Part shown: piece after piece, positions 32,746 through 33,530 of the stretch
How positions within the stretch are numbered: the first letter of the stretch is position 1
Layout of the letters: each line of letters begins with the position of its first letter
Source of the DNA: Nostoc sp. CHAB 5836
GTDB taxonomy: Bacteria > Cyanobacteriota > Cyanobacteriia > Cyanobacteriales > Nostocaceae
Assembly: GCF_020829445.1 (NCBI RefSeq)
Contig: NZ_JAIVFV010000068.1
Coordinates: forward strand, 1 to 33,530
Direction: 5' to 3'
Length of the DNA stretch: 33,530 nt
Program-made: the position numbers and the translations under genes
The notes under the pieces: model-generated
Told to the model about the DNA's origin: nothing
Databases searched by the model: none
What the model saw: the letters and a program-made list of their open reading frames with translations, nothing else

Positions 32746-32965
32746 TTTACCTTGGCAGAAGTCACTCGATAATTTGACTCCTGGACGAGTCGCTCAAGCT
32801 ATGGGTGGAGTTTTTGCGGTGATTGGTACTCCTGCCCAACCACCCAAACCTCGCGGAAAGTCCCCTGGTTGGGAAGCAGGAAAAAAGCGTCACCGTAAAA
32901 ACCGATGTCCGATTGTTAAAAAAGTCGTAACACCACCACGTAAAGAGCGATCAGTTGCGGTTTAA
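32741..32965 (+). pseudogene. C-terminal fragment of a second transposase
   Basis: A forward frame reads NPLPWQKSLDNLTPGRVAQA, then MGGVFAVIGTPAQPPKPRGK, SPGWEAGKKRHRKNRCPIVK and K before the stop at 32963-32965. The K-P-R-G-K-S-P-G-W-x-x-G-x-x-R-x-R-x-R-x-P-I-V-K-K tail is characteristic of a group of IS4-like DDE transposases in cyanobacteria. The upstream part is missing. It adjoins the reverse-strand fragment at 32574-32745, so two elements have collided and decayed here. Confidence 0.65.
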
Positions 32966-33530
32966 TACTAAAGATTATTTATAATTTCGCTAAGTCTCTG
33001 ATTAACTCAGCCCTGCTGGGTCGTTTTGCATAGTTTAGTTTAAACTTCAGTCCCAACTGACACCAGGAAAAGCCCTCGCCATCACCATTTTTTGCAGTAG
33101 TGTGATTCCCTGTAAGAATTGCGGGCCATCTTGTAGTTGTACAGGAACCATTGGTAAAACCTTGGGGTCTACGCCAAAACGATTTGTTAACCTTCCTAAA
33201 GCATTGGAAAAAATCAACACTAGAGGGATTGTATAAGTAGGTGGGCGGGAAAATTTATAACTATGTAACGAAAAATTAACCAGAGCGGTTAGAGTCAAAT
33301 TTAATACGTTTTGTACTGTATTTGCCTTTTTCTCCTCTAGCTTTAACGCCATCAATCACGGCGTAAGCAAGGTCTAACTCATCATCAAATATTTGCCCAC
33401 ATATAATACCTTTGCCAAAATAAGAGCCTAGAAAAATTTTGGCAAAAACTGGCAAAATCTCCATACATAAACCTTTAGCTTCTGAGGGAGATGGGACTGT
33501 CAGAACCTTTATACTGCGAGCAATACGTTA
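32966..33530. other. Unassigned reverse-strand frames at the window end
   Basis: One reverse frame (33047-33355) contains RPPTYTIPLVLIFSNALGRL and TNRFGVDPKVLPMVPVQLQ, ending at a stop at 33047. Another (33276-33527) contains MEILPVFAKIFLGSYFGKGI and DDELDLAYAVIDGVKARGEK. The two overlap in different frames and both look partly protein-like. I recognise neither; they may be fragments of a decayed gene that extends past the window. Confidence 0.3.
33257..33274. repeat. Short recurring motif AACTATGTAACGAAAA
   Basis: AACTATGTAACGAAAA occurs here and at about 24053-24068 near other repeats. It may be the end of a short element; no partner end was found. Confidence 0.35.

Noticed and set aside
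1-33530. tRNA or rRNA genes
   Set aside because: I looked for cloverleaf-like blocks and conserved rRNA segments between genes and found none that I could support by eye.

Overview
The window comes from a filamentous, heterocyst-forming type of cyanobacterium close to Nostoc or Anabaena. The evidence is a minC-minD-minE cluster with cyanobacterial features, an RRM-type RNA-binding protein gene upstream of rpsU, a zeta-carotene-desaturase-like flavoprotein, a cyanophycinase-like peptidase, many copies of the GCGATCGC palindrome (HIP1), heptameric tandem repeats of the TTTGTCA type, and an unusually dense load of small palindromic mobile elements between genes. No rRNA, tRNA or CRISPR array was seen.

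Layout. 1-1830: tail of an IS5-type transposase, a nested miniature element, a DUF29 gene and a small membrane protein gene. 1853-5843: a four-carbon acid sugar kinase family gene, then minC, minD and minE on the same strand; these position the division septum. 5844-8909: nested miniature elements, a reverse-strand exported protein with a clear terminator, and a gene-poor stretch of about 1 kb. 8910-13291: fmt (initiator tRNA formylation), a doubly nested repeat island, a DUF6464 gene, a carotenoid-desaturase-like oxidoreductase and a Uma2-type nuclease gene. 13292-16320: a graveyard and small-gene zone with an hsdM remnant broken by a miniature element, a 54-residue ribbon-helix-helix gene not seen by a 60-residue cutoff, more miniature elements, then rpsU and its upstream RNA-binding protein gene separated by an internal terminator. 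16322-24571: tldD, a ThuA/GATase-like hypothetical gene, a beta-helix plus SLH surface protein, a cyanobacterial hypothetical gene, a membrane coiled-coil TPR protein with a striking 29-residue tandem repeat, and a small conserved gene.

24572-32091 is the most unusual part. A 1075-residue protein that I cannot assign faces, across a gene-free regulatory region of about 600 bp, a thermolysin-type (M4) peptidase whose propeptide and catalytic domain are two separate reading frames. The shared region carries four tandem operator-like sites of the form GTACA-N4-GTA(C/T)(A/T). One overlaps a candidate reverse promoter and one abuts a consensus-like forward promoter. None of these proteins has an obvious signal peptide. 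A convergent cyanophycinase-like (S51) peptidase gene follows. This is the best candidate in the window for an undescribed system, but its function is inferred only from arrangement. 32092-33530 holds repeats, two degraded transposase tails and unassigned reading frames.

The mobile-element record is unusually readable. At least three insertions of one short family have perfect 10-bp target duplications. In two places elements have inserted into other elements, so the order of events can be reconstructed.
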